In this document: positions 41,232-48,426 of the stretch, piece after piece
Numbering within the stretch: position 1 is the stretch's first letter
How the letters are laid out: each line of letters opens with the position of its first letter
Assembly (NCBI GenBank): GCA_903929005.1
Contig: CAIYTC010000182.1
Coordinates: 1-52,386 of the forward strand
Length of the DNA stretch: 52,386 nt
Direction: 5' to 3'
Source: an uncultured Dehalococcoidia bacterium
GTDB lineage: Bacteria; Chloroflexota; Dehalococcoidia; GIF9; UBA5629
Program-made: the position numbers and the translations under genes
Notes under the pieces: model-generated
Seen by the model: only the letters and a program-made list of their open reading frames with translations
Databases searched by the model: none
Told to the model about the DNA's origin: nothing

Positions 41232-41260
41232 ATTATATTCCGATGCAACCGGGAAGTAAA
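41232..41260 (-). promoter_or_regulatory. Promoter of greA-lysS-serS
   Basis: Minus strand: TTTACT (41260-41255), 17-base spacer, TATAAT (41237-41232). Predicted leader of about 70 bases. Confidence 0.7.
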
Positions 41261-41266
41261 GAGTGA

Positions 41267-41272
41267 TATAAT
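41267..41272 (+). promoter_or_regulatory. -10 box for the phosphotransacetylase-like gene
   Basis: TATAAT at 41267-41272, 28 bases before the ATG, without a clear -35. It is divergent from the greA promoter, whose -35 lies 6 bases away. Confidence 0.5.
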
Positions 41273-41300
41273 ATTTGCCGGCTAAAATTCAGGAGGAACC

Positions 41301-42353
41301 ATGACTAATTTGCAGATTGCAGCTTACGATTCATGTGGTAAAACAGCATTATGCGCAGGCATCGGTAAGAAGCTGGCCAATTCCGGTAAAAAGGTGGGAT
41401 ATATAAAACCTATCCACGTCACAGGCCAGGGGAGTAAAGACGAATGCCTGGATGCAGTTTTTATTAAGGAAGCTCTTGAATTAGGCGAGAATAAAGACCA
41501 GCTCTGCCCCATGCATATTTCGCAGGAAGAACTGTGGCACGGCCTTTCCGAGGATGCAGATAATTTCTCCCGTAAATTAAAACAGGCCTGCGATAAAACT
41601 TCAGCGGGCAAGGATATTTTGATTGTTGAAAGCCCGGGCGCTATAAAGAATGACCAGGTTGCCATGCTGGCGTGCTATACACTGGCGGAAGCGATAAATT
41701 CCAGGGTTATCCTGCTGATCTGTTACTGCTCGGATTACAGGGATGCGGAGATAGTACAGATAGCTCAGAAGCTGGGCGACAAATTGGTGGGGGTTATCCT
41801 TAATCAGGTGCCGGTAGTAAAACTCAGCGGGGTGCGCGATGAGTGCGTGGAATACTTCAAACCAAAGGGTGTAAATGTAGTGGGGGTATTGCCGGAATCC
41901 AGGGCCATGCTGGGAGTGACGGTGGGGGAGATATCCAGGGCCATAAACGGAGACATCATATTATTTAAGGATAAGGCCAACGACCTGGTGGAGAATGTGA
42001 TGCTGGGTGCTATGTCGCCCGATTCAGCCAGGGATTATTTCAACAGGCTGCGCAACAAGGCCGTGGTTACAGGTTATCAAAGGGCTGACATGCAGCTTGC
42101 CGCCCTGGAAACTTCCACCAGGCTCCTGATTGTGACCGGGCAGAAACCGTCCACATCCGTTATGGTTAAGGCTGAAGACAAGAAGGTGCCGGTGATGGTG
42201 GTTAGAAAGGATGTCGATGATGTTATCCGTGGGATTGAACAGGCATTGGCGGCTGCCGGGTTCCACCATCCTCAAAAGCTGCAGGCCATGAGCGCTATGC
42301 TGGATAATGGCTTCGATTATAAGGCATTGAATACTGCCCTGGGCTTGAAATAG
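41301..42353 (+). CDS. Phosphotransacetylase-like protein with BioD-like and DRTGG domains
   Basis: A 350-residue protein. Residues 1-200 resemble the dethiobiotin-synthetase-like P-loop domain of the N-terminus of phosphotransacetylase (Pta): SCGKTALCAGIGKKLANSGKKVGYIKPI, ILIVESPGA and GVILNQVP. The loop before GKT is shortened (YDSCGKT), so nucleotide binding is not assured. Residues 205-320 form a DRTGG domain (AMLGVTVGEI, ENVMLGAMSPDSARDYF, KAVVTGYQRADMQLAALE). The catalytic acetyltransferase domain is missing, so it is a regulatory or sensor protein rather than Pta itself. ATG 41301 follows TTCAGGAGGAACC. Convergent with the DUF2007 gene 3 bases beyond the stop. Confidence 0.85.
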   Translation: MTNLQIAAYDSCGKTALCAGIGKKLANSGKKVGYIKPIHVTGQGSKDECLDAVFIKEALELGENKDQLCPMHISQEELWHGLSEDADNFSRKLKQACDKTSAGKDILIVESPGAIKNDQVAMLACYTLAEAINSRVILLICYCSDYRDAEIVQIAQKLGDKLVGVILNQVPVVKLSGVRDECVEYFKPKGVNVVGVLPESRAMLGVTVGEISRAINGDIILFKDKANDLVENVMLGAMSPDSARDYFNRLRNKAVVTGYQRADMQLAALETSTRLLIVTGQKPSTSVMVKAEDKKVPVMVVRKDVDDVIRGIEQALAAAGFHHPQKLQAMSAMLDNGFDYKALNTALGLK

Positions 42354-42356
42354 CGG

Positions 42357-42593
42357 TTAATCGGGTTCGCCGGATTCTGTGGATATAATCTCCAGGGCTC
42401 TACGGGCGTATTTAGCGGGTACTTGAACCTTTACCTGGCCCAGGCCGTTGACAGTCAGTCCGTATACACTTCCCAGGCTTTCATATTTAAATATAGCCAG
42501 TATGCCTTCAACTTCCAGCCTGCCCTTTATTATTTCAGCTTCGGGTTGCCCCATAGCCTGGTAAATTGTTACAAGCTTATCGCCCGGTTCCAT
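42357..42593 (-). CDS. DUF2007-type small protein
   Basis: A 78-residue protein with the ferredoxin-like layout of DUF2007 (putative signal-transducing) proteins: DKLVTIYQAMGQPEAEIIKGRLEVEGI, then IFKYESLGSVYG and QVKVQVPAKYARRALEII. The domain resembles the C-terminal regulatory half of PII-like folds, and its function is not known. ATG 42593 has no ribosome site, but a strong promoter ends nine bases before it, so a leaderless mRNA is likely. A TTG-started form from 42617 would include the promoter and is rejected. Confidence 0.7.
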   Translation of the reverse strand: MEPGDKLVTIYQAMGQPEAEIIKGRLEVEGILAIFKYESLGSVYGLTVNGLGQVKVQVPAKYARRALEIISTESGEPD

Positions 42594-42602
42594 GACATCT
42601 TG

Positions 42603-42631
42603 AGAATAAGCAAACAAATAAGCGCTGTCAA
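42603..42631 (-). promoter_or_regulatory. Promoter of the DUF2007 gene, embedded in a terminator
   Basis: Minus strand: TTGACA (42631-42626), 17-base spacer, TATTCT (42608-42603). The -35 box and most of the spacer are the right arm of the hairpin at 42612-42653. Confidence 0.6.
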
Positions 42632-42653
42632 CATTGACAGCGCTTATTTGTTT
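42612..42653 (-). terminator. Perfect 20-base-pair hairpin terminator of the cysteine-rich gene
   Basis: Arms 42612-42631 and 42634-42653 are perfectly complementary around a 2-base centre. It lies 23 bases beyond the stop of the minus-strand gene at 42676 and ends in a TTTG run. Confidence 0.8.
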
Positions 42654-42675
42654 TGTATTTAATTAATCTGGTAAC

Positions 42676-43362
42676 TTATTTTGCGCCGCTGCTGCAAGTT
42701 TTGCACTTGGCCAAAAGGTTGTTCTGGAGCGCCCAGGTCTGAGCGACACATTCCGGATGCGGGCTACCGGTAATGCCCCAGTCCCCGCCGCCGATGGGGG
42801 AAGTGCCCCGGTGGTTCATATGGCTATTGTTAATGTTTACCCTGGTGCCGATATCGGCAGCAGCCCAGCTCTTGCCGGCCATGGAAAGGCTCTTGCCCCA
42901 GCAGCCTGAGCACTTGGATGTGCCAAGTCCTGCCGTGGTTGCGTTGGCCGGGCAATTCAACGGGCAATCATCCAGCGGAAGGGATGTGGCTGGGGTTGCG
43001 GGATTAAGACATCTTTGCGAATCGGTACAAGCTGATCCGAGGGTTCCTGCCTGGGTATTGCAGTTGCTGCAGCCGCCCAAGCATTCTTTGATATCACAGC
43101 CTGTGGGTCTCGGGCAAGCGGAAGTATTGCATACGCCGGCACAAAGTTTATCCGGGCCGCAGAGCCCAGCCAGTCTGGTCATGGCGCTGGTAGGCGTCCT
43201 TCCCCAGTGCTGGAGGTATATTTTCCAGGAATTCTGGTTGTTTTCCCATTTAACTTTGTCCCAACCGGTGCATTTACCCAGGTCGGCTGAAACAACGGCC
43301 GGTATCAAAACCAATGATAACGCCAGTACTAGTGCTACGAGGGTTCCAAAAATTCTCCTCAC
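42676..43362 (-). CDS. Secreted cysteine-rich protein, unknown family
   Basis: A 228-residue protein with a clear signal peptide (basic MRRIFG, hydrophobic residues 7-20, cleavage probably after VVSA, residue 26). The mature part has 18 cysteines, with a dense core CGPDKLCAGVC, CPRPTGC, CLGGCSNC, CPLNC and CSGC, and a CKTC near the C-terminus. The pairs could form disulfides or bind metal or heme-free clusters; no CxxCH is present, so it is not a c-type cytochrome. I recognise no family. GTG 43362 is preceded by AAGGAGG at 8 bases; the ATG five bases upstream is out of frame. It has its own promoter and strong terminator. Confidence 0.78.
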   Translation of the reverse strand: MRRIFGTLVALVLALSLVLIPAVVSADLGKCTGWDKVKWENNQNSWKIYLQHWGRTPTSAMTRLAGLCGPDKLCAGVCNTSACPRPTGCDIKECLGGCSNCNTQAGTLGSACTDSQRCLNPATPATSLPLDDCPLNCPANATTAGLGTSKCSGCWGKSLSMAGKSWAAADIGTRVNINNSHMNHRGTSPIGGGDWGITGSPHPECVAQTWALQNNLLAKCKTCSSGAK

Positions 43363-43395
43363 GGCATACGCCTCCTTAATATGGATTTTGAAGGT

Positions 43396-43424
43396 AGTTT
43401 ACAAGGTCACATGGACTTTGTCAA
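43396..43424 (-). promoter_or_regulatory. Promoter of the secreted cysteine-rich gene
   Basis: Minus strand: TTGACA (43424-43419), 17-base spacer, TAAACT (43401-43396), about 34 bases before the start codon. Confidence 0.65.
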
Positions 43425-43443
43425 GAGCCAAAAGAATATTTTC

Positions 43444-43472
43444 TTGAAATTGGTCAACATAAAATATAAAAT
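43444..43472 (+). promoter_or_regulatory. Promoter of speD-speE
   Basis: TTGAAA (43444-43449), 17-base spacer, TAAAAT (43467-43472). It leaves an AT-rich leader of about 65 bases before speD. Confidence 0.6.
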
Positions 43473-43543
43473 TACGCTCTATTTGTAGAAAAAGAAAAAT
43501 ATTTTATATATTTATTTTAAGCTTTTCTAAGGAGGGAGATCAA

Positions 43544-43921
43544 TTGGATGCCCTGGGGAAACATTTGCTGCTGGAATTAAAAGACTGTAATGCCGGGCTG
43601 CTTAACGATATCGAATATCTGAGGATAGTGCTGTCGGATGTCGCCAGGCAAATAGGGGCAACGGTTATACAGGATTCTTTCTACCAATTTACTCCGCAGG
43701 GAGTAAGCGGGGTGATTATAATAGCCGAGTCACACATATCAATCCACACCTGGCCGGAGCACAATTTTGCGGCGGTCGATGTTTTTACCTGCGGAGACGT
43801 TATTGAACCGAAGAACGCCGTGCAACCCCTGGCAGAGAAGCTCAAGGCAAAATCTACATGCTACATTGAATTGAAACGGGGCACACTGACTGAAAGCCAG
43901 GCCATGGTAGGCTGGAAATGA
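43544..43921 (+). CDS. speD: S-adenosylmethionine decarboxylase proenzyme
   Basis: A 125-residue class 1B prokaryotic SAM decarboxylase. The self-cleavage site is in AESHISIHTWPE: Ser63 becomes the pyruvoyl cofactor, with His68 and Cys83 (FTCGD) as the other catalytic residues, the same numbering as in the Thermotoga enzyme. It makes decarboxylated SAM, the aminopropyl donor for spermidine. Start is TTG 43544 behind GGAGGGAGATCAA; the ATG four bases later is out of frame. Its stop overlaps the speE start (ATGA), so the pair is translationally coupled. Confidence 0.95.
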   Translation: MDALGKHLLLELKDCNAGLLNDIEYLRIVLSDVARQIGATVIQDSFYQFTPQGVSGVIIIAESHISIHTWPEHNFAAVDVFTCGDVIEPKNAVQPLAEKLKAKSTCYIELKRGTLTESQAMVGWK

Positions 43922-44844
43922 CGCAGCCGGATTATTTCGATAAAAAGAACTGGCTGAGGGATGAGCTATCGCAGGATTTAGTGCAGTTCCACGGCATCAA
44001 GCATGTGCTGCATGATAAAACGACAAAATTCCAGCATGCCCAAATAGTCGATACGCATACTTTCGGTATCTGCCTGGTGCTTGACGGCAAAATCCAGTCC
44101 GGGGAAAAGGACGAATTCATTTACCACGAATCCCTGGTCCACCCTGCCATGCTGGCCCACCCCAAGCCCGAATATGTATTCATTGCAGGCGGAGGCGAAG
44201 GTGCTACTTTACGTGATGTGTTCATGCATAAGACTGTGAAAAAGGCCGTGATGGTGGATATCGATGAAGAGGTAGTGAAGCTGTGCAGGAAATGCCTGCC
44301 AACTTTTCACCGGGGCGCATTCCAGGATAAAAGGGCAGAAGTGCGTTATGAAGATGCGAGAAAATATATCGCTGAAACAAAAGAACGCTTTGATGTTGCT
44401 GTAATCGACCTGGCAGACCCGGTAGAGGAAGGCCCGGCCCGTATGCTGTACACCCAGGAATTTTATCAGTTAGTTAAGGATAAACTGAAGCCCGGGGGCA
44501 TTATGGCGGTGCAGTCCGGCCAGTCGGGCTGGATAAATCTGCATAATTTCTTTGCGATCAACGCCACGCTTAAGAGCATTTTCAAGATCGTGCGCCCGTA
44601 CCAGGTATATGTGCCCTCTTTCGTTGACCTGTGGGGTTTCCATACCGCGTCTGACAGTCTTGACCCTGCACGCCTTAGGCCGGGGGAGATCAACAGCAGG
44701 ATAGCTGACAGGGTTTCGGGCAACCTGCGCTCTTATGACGGCATCACCCACAGGGGACTTTTCTCCCTGCCAGTGAGGCTGCGCCGTAAGTTGAGCAGGT
44801 CAAAAAAGGTAATAACAGACGCATCACCGATCGCGGTCTATTGA
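43918..44844 (+). CDS. speE: Polyamine aminopropyltransferase (spermidine synthase)
   Basis: A 308-residue aminopropyltransferase. The decarboxylated-SAM site is seen in FIAGGGEGATLRDV and MVDIDEEVVKLC, the polyamine site in YHESLVHPAMLAHP and VIDLADPVEEGPARMLYTQEFY. It transfers an aminopropyl group to putrescine or a related amine; whether it makes spermidine or a longer polyamine is undecided. The C-terminus has a basic stretch (RLRRKLSRSKK) beyond the usual length. It ends in a 7-base convergent overlap with the GNAT gene on the other strand. Confidence 0.92.
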   Translation: MTQPDYFDKKNWLRDELSQDLVQFHGIKHVLHDKTTKFQHAQIVDTHTFGICLVLDGKIQSGEKDEFIYHESLVHPAMLAHPKPEYVFIAGGGEGATLRDVFMHKTVKKAVMVDIDEEVVKLCRKCLPTFHRGAFQDKRAEVRYEDARKYIAETKERFDVAVIDLADPVEEGPARMLYTQEFYQLVKDKLKPGGIMAVQSGQSGWINLHNFFAINATLKSIFKIVRPYQVYVPSFVDLWGFHTASDSLDPARLRPGEINSRIADRVSGNLRSYDGITHRGLFSLPVRLRRKLSRSKKVITDASPIAVY

Positions 44845-45398
44845 CCATTTTTCAAAGCCTGCCGGCGCCGGATCTCCATGATCATGAAGCGGTATTCACC
44901 GCAGGCCGTGTTACCACAGGGTGAGAAGCCGCATTTTTCAAAACACTTCTGCGCCCTCTCGTTCCAGTCCAGTGTCCGGAGCAGCAGCTTTTCAATATCG
45001 GACGTTGCGAAGATGTAAGAAATAAATGTCTGCAGGGCGTCCACACCGTAGCCCTGCCCCCAGTACGCCTTCTGGCCGATCAGGATGCCGGTTTCGGCTG
45101 TGGCGCCAGGTAAATCAAAATTGAAAAGGCTGCAATCACCTATGTGGATGCCATCCAGTGTGTCAACCGCAAGGGTATAGGAGAGCCCGGGATACTCCAG
45201 TTCAACGGAGTAACGTCCTAAGAACTCGTTGAAAGTGAAATTTAAGGGGTCAGTGGCGTCCAGGCGGCAGAGTTCCTCATCGCTGCGCCACCTGTACTCA
45301 TCGGCAGCATCTTCCAGCCGCCGGGGCCGGAGCCTGACTTTTTTACCTGTCAGCGCGGGCAGCCTGTTCAGAAACTCGAAGATGGTAGATCCTGGCAA
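44838..45398 (-). CDS. GNAT family N-acetyltransferase (RimJ/RimL-like)
   Basis: A 186-residue acetyltransferase of the Acetyltransf_3 type. The start KVRLRPRRLEDAADEYRWRSDEE, the central GDCSLFNFD and ETGILIGQKAYWGQGYGVDALQTF with its acetyl-CoA loop QGYG, and KLLLRTLDWNERAQKCFEKCGF follow the RimJ/RimL pattern. The acceptor amine is not known. The most likely start, TTG 45398, lies inside the end of the HEAT gene (31-base overlap). It is last in the tldD-tldE-PAC2-HEAT-GNAT operon, and its end overlaps speE by 7 bases on the other strand. Confidence 0.82.
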   Translation of the reverse strand: MPGSTIFEFLNRLPALTGKKVRLRPRRLEDAADEYRWRSDEELCRLDATDPLNFTFNEFLGRYSVELEYPGLSYTLAVDTLDGIHIGDCSLFNFDLPGATAETGILIGQKAYWGQGYGVDALQTFISYIFATSDIEKLLLRTLDWNERAQKCFEKCGFSPCGNTACGEYRFMIMEIRRRQALKNGQ

Positions 45399-46300
45399 AT
45401 TTCAAGCTCTGTCAAAGCGGATAAGGCCGCTTCCCTGATCCTGGCATCGTGTGATTTGCTAAGCTTTTGCAGCGCCTGTTTGGCCTCTGTGCCGCCTATT
45501 TTACCCAGTGCCATGATAGCGGCATCTTGAACCTCTTTGTCCTCGTCATCCAATAATTTCAGCAGGCCGGGCACGGCATCCTCGTTCTCAATCTCCCCGC
45601 TGGAGCGGGCTGCTTCGAACCTGAATTCGGCATTGCTGCTCTGCATTTCTTCTATGAGGAAATCCAGCCAGCGTGGTTTGCAGTTGCGGCCCATGGCAAA
45701 GACAGCGCTGGCTTTAACCCGGGGGTCTTCGCTGTAATAGAAATCCTCTATATAGTCCTCAACCAGCTCCTGCTGGAAGGCGGCTATCGACTCCAGGGCA
45801 CGCCGGCGTACGGAAGCAGGTTCCCCTGGCTTTTCCAGCGCCTCAAGCAGGGCATCAAAGATATCCGCGGCGGCAGCCTGCGGTAACTCCCCCCACTCAG
45901 CCAGAAGTGCAAATTTGCCCAGAACACGCGCCGCAACTTCCCTGACTTCAGCGGACTCATCGGCTCTTAACGTTTTAATAATAGGGCGGACTGCGGCATA
46001 TTTATCTTCGAGTTCAAGCCCTGCCAGTGCTTTGATACGGACAGATTCAGCTACGTCATCGAGGCAGAATTGAAACACGCGGGTGAAATCCAGGGTAAAG
46101 TCGTCTTCCCCGAGGCTGGCCAGCCTGGTTATTAATTTTGTGCGCTGCCCAATAGCGGCGCTTACCCATCCCTGTTTAAATTGAGCGAGACCGGCATCGT
46201 TTAAATCAGATAGTCTGACCAGGTCGGAAGGGCGGATTTCCTCGCTGGAATACAGGGTTGCTGCTATGACTTCGCTTAAAGGGCGCTCTTGCTGATCCAT
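45368..46300 (-). CDS. HEAT-repeat protein
   Basis: A 310-residue all-helical, acidic protein of tandem HEAT repeats, recognisable by units such as DVAESVRIKALAGLE, DESAEVREVAARVLGKF, DPRVKASAVFAMG, DEDKEVQDAAIMALGKIGG and SHDARIREAALSAL. No catalytic domain is seen; such proteins are scaffolds for protein complexes. ATG 46300 comes immediately after the PAC2 stop (TGAATG), so the two are translated together. It is likely a partner of the PAC2 or TldD/TldE proteins; this is inference. Confidence 0.85.
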   Translation of the reverse strand: MDQQERPLSEVIAATLYSSEEIRPSDLVRLSDLNDAGLAQFKQGWVSAAIGQRTKLITRLASLGEDDFTLDFTRVFQFCLDDVAESVRIKALAGLELEDKYAAVRPIIKTLRADESAEVREVAARVLGKFALLAEWGELPQAAAADIFDALLEALEKPGEPASVRRRALESIAAFQQELVEDYIEDFYYSEDPRVKASAVFAMGRNCKPRWLDFLIEEMQSSNAEFRFEAARSSGEIENEDAVPGLLKLLDDEDKEVQDAAIMALGKIGGTEAKQALQKLSKSHDARIREAALSALTELEICQDLPSSSF

Positions 46301-47128
46301 TCAGTCCTCCTCGCCCTCATCCTCCTCGTCATCCTCGTACTCCTCTTCGTCCTCAGGCGGAGGCCACACCGGCCGGGTGTAGCGGTCGATGTATTCACCC
46401 ATAGCCTGGGCTGCCAGGCGTTTCATCTGCTGGTCAGACTCCTCGGCAATCTTGGCCAGCTCTGCCAGGTCAATATCCACCTCGAGCACTTTCAGCAAGA
46501 CCTTCAATACGGCCAATGAGGCTTTCGGGTTGGGTATCCTGGTAGTGTAGGAAGGGACCTCTCCCAGCAGGCATATGCCCTCCAGGCCGCGCTCCCGGGC
46601 GACTCCCAGCAGGAGACCGTTAAGCCCGGCGATCTGCAGGCGGCCGCGCAACACGACCTCGAATCTCCTGAGAAAGGCGATAAGTGACGTATCGGTAGCT
46701 ACGCCCCAGACCTTGGGCTGCTCTGTATGATGGATCTTGGCAATTGCTGCGGCAAAGGTATAAACACGCTGGACTTTGAATTTCTTGGCTATATCGAGGA
46801 TAAAGTTGGCCAGGTCATAGCCTTTGAAGGTGGGCTGCTCGTCGCTGATAAAAAAGAGGATATCTTTTTTACCGTTAGAGTTATGCCAGTAGTAGAATTT
46901 GCCCTCAGGGAACTGCGGTGCTTCTACAATGTTATCTTTAACCATAACGCCGATGGGGTCGAAGAAGGCGAAGGGCTCAATTTCGCCAATCTCCTCTGCC
47001 TCGAGCTTTTCCCGCAGGTACCGTGTCACGATGAGCGAGAGGTTGCCGATACCGGGCCAGGCAGCCACCAGGTCACAGGGCCTCGGACGAGGCTCTTTGT
47101 GGAAATTGGCCAGTTTTTTTATATTCAT
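46301..47128 (-). CDS. PAC2 family protein (proteasome-assembly-chaperone-like)
   Basis: A 275-residue protein of the PAC2 family. The characteristic GWPGIGNLSLIVTRYLREKL-like start (AAWPGIGNLSLIVTRYL), DILFFISDEQPTF and the central GLLLGVARERGLEGICLLGEVPSYTT are present. Relatives are chaperones of proteasome assembly in eukaryotes and archaeal/actinobacterial homologues; many bacteria have PAC2 without proteasomes. The last 22 residues are almost all Glu/Asp (EDDEEDEGEED), an unusual acidic tail. The start overlaps the tldE stop by four bases, and the stop abuts the HEAT start. Confidence 0.87.
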   Translation of the reverse strand: MNIKKLANFHKEPRPRPCDLVAAWPGIGNLSLIVTRYLREKLEAEEIGEIEPFAFFDPIGVMVKDNIVEAPQFPEGKFYYWHNSNGKKDILFFISDEQPTFKGYDLANFILDIAKKFKVQRVYTFAAAIAKIHHTEQPKVWGVATDTSLIAFLRRFEVVLRGRLQIAGLNGLLLGVARERGLEGICLLGEVPSYTTRIPNPKASLAVLKVLLKVLEVDIDLAELAKIAEESDQQMKRLAAQAMGEYIDRYTRPVWPPPEDEEEYEDDEEDEGEED

Positions 47129-48426
47129 TGTTTGGCTGAAACGGAAATTGCAGGGCAGCAGATACTGGGTGTATTGACATAGCCCGCTATCCAGCGGGAA
47201 TCACTGCCCACAGCTATGATTTCTTTGAGCAGCCGGTATACATTGCCGGAAACCATGGTGTCTTTGACCCTGCCTGTGATAGCGCCATTCTCGATCTTAT
47301 AACCGAGCAGCACGTTGCCGCTGAAATCGCCGTTGAGTATATTACCCTGCTCGGCGCCCATTAGCTGTTCAATGATGATGCCTTCCTTTGTATCCTTTAT
47401 CATATCCGCCGGCGCAACGTTTCCGCTACCGATGACCAATGCATGGGTGGCCGGTACGGGCATACCGCCATTGCGGTTGCCATTGCCGGTGCTGGAGGCG
47501 CCGGCCAGCGCTGCCGTGTGGAGGTCATAATAAAATTGCACAACTTTCCCGTGGTCGACAAGCGCATTCATGCGTGCCGGTATGCCCTCGTCGTCAAAGG
47601 GCGCACTGCCCGGTTGGCAGGGTATAGTGGGGTCGTCATTTAACGAGAATTTACGGTCGAATATCACAGATCCCAGTTTATCTTTCAAGGGTGAAGCGCC
47701 ATCCAGAACGGTTTTCCCGTTAAAGGCTGAGATAAGCGGCGCCAGCAGGGCGCCGGCAACCCCGTAGGGTGTGAAAATGACCGGCATCATGCCCGATTTC
47801 AGGGAGGCGTTTTCCCTGGCCAGGTCAAGCTGCCTGATGATCTCAGCGGTAACCGGTTTGTGTTCAGATATCGGCCGGCACGAGCTCTGGATATCGCCGA
47901 CGTAAAGTATGTCGCCATCCCTGACCAGCATGCCGTCCATGCTGACGCTGAAATTAGTGCGTTTATAAGAGGCATGGCTGCCGCCGGTGCTGGCTATATC
48001 GAACGTGGTGGCGCCGCGTGATACGCTGCCTTCACATAATATGCCGGGCGTATTTTTGCAGACAGCTTCTATGATGGTTTCTCCCAGGGCTATCATGTCG
48101 TCGATTTTGACATGCTCGACCCGCGGATCGAATATATCTACTAATGTATATGATTGTGGGGAAGCGAAGGCAAAATTGGCCTCGTAGCCGAACTGGCTGG
48201 TTTCCAGTGCCATATTCACCAGGTCCGCGGCGTTGATCCTCCCGCTGGCCTGGGCAAAGCCCATCCTTCCGTTCTTGACGATGCGTAAGGCGGTGGCTGT
48301 GGACTCCTTGGTCAGTATCTGCTTGAGGCGGTTGGCCTCAAACTGTACAGGGGTCCGGCTGGAGGTAACCCGGAAAACCTCGGCGCTCTCAGCGGATTTG
48401 CTGGCTATGGCAAGTATCTCGTCCAC
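47125..48426 (-). CDS. tldE: TldE/PmbA family protease subunit
   Basis: A 433-residue TldD/PmbA-family protein without the HExxxH metal motif, thus the TldE-type subunit. It contains the family region GRMGFAQASGRINAADLVNMAL, a central VIFTPYGVAGALLAPLISAFNGK and the C-terminal GNVLLGYKIENGAITGRVKDTMVSGNVY. TldE forms a heterodimer with TldD that trims unfolded peptides and matures some RiPPs (e.g. microcin B17). Start is GTG 48426, immediately after the tldD stop, with GGAGGTAA inside the end of tldD. Its stop overlaps PAC2. Confidence 0.9.
   Translation of the reverse strand: MDEILAIASKSAESAEVFRVTSSRTPVQFEANRLKQILTKESTATALRIVKNGRMGFAQASGRINAADLVNMALETSQFGYEANFAFASPQSYTLVDIFDPRVEHVKIDDMIALGETIIEAVCKNTPGILCEGSVSRGATTFDIASTGGSHASYKRTNFSVSMDGMLVRDGDILYVGDIQSSCRPISEHKPVTAEIIRQLDLARENASLKSGMMPVIFTPYGVAGALLAPLISAFNGKTVLDGASPLKDKLGSVIFDRKFSLNDDPTIPCQPGSAPFDDEGIPARMNALVDHGKVVQFYYDLHTAALAGASSTGNGNRNGGMPVPATHALVIGSGNVAPADMIKDTKEGIIIEQLMGAEQGNILNGDFSGNVLLGYKIENGAITGRVKDTMVSGNVYRLLKEIIAVGSDSRWIAGYVNTPSICCPAISVSAKQ

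Noticed and set aside
40685-41260. T-box riboswitch for the lysS-serS operon
   Set aside because: The leader is only about 70 bases, without a T-box sequence or specifier loop; only a simple hairpin is present.
42676-43362. Multiheme cytochrome
   Set aside because: There are 18 cysteines but no CxxCH motif.
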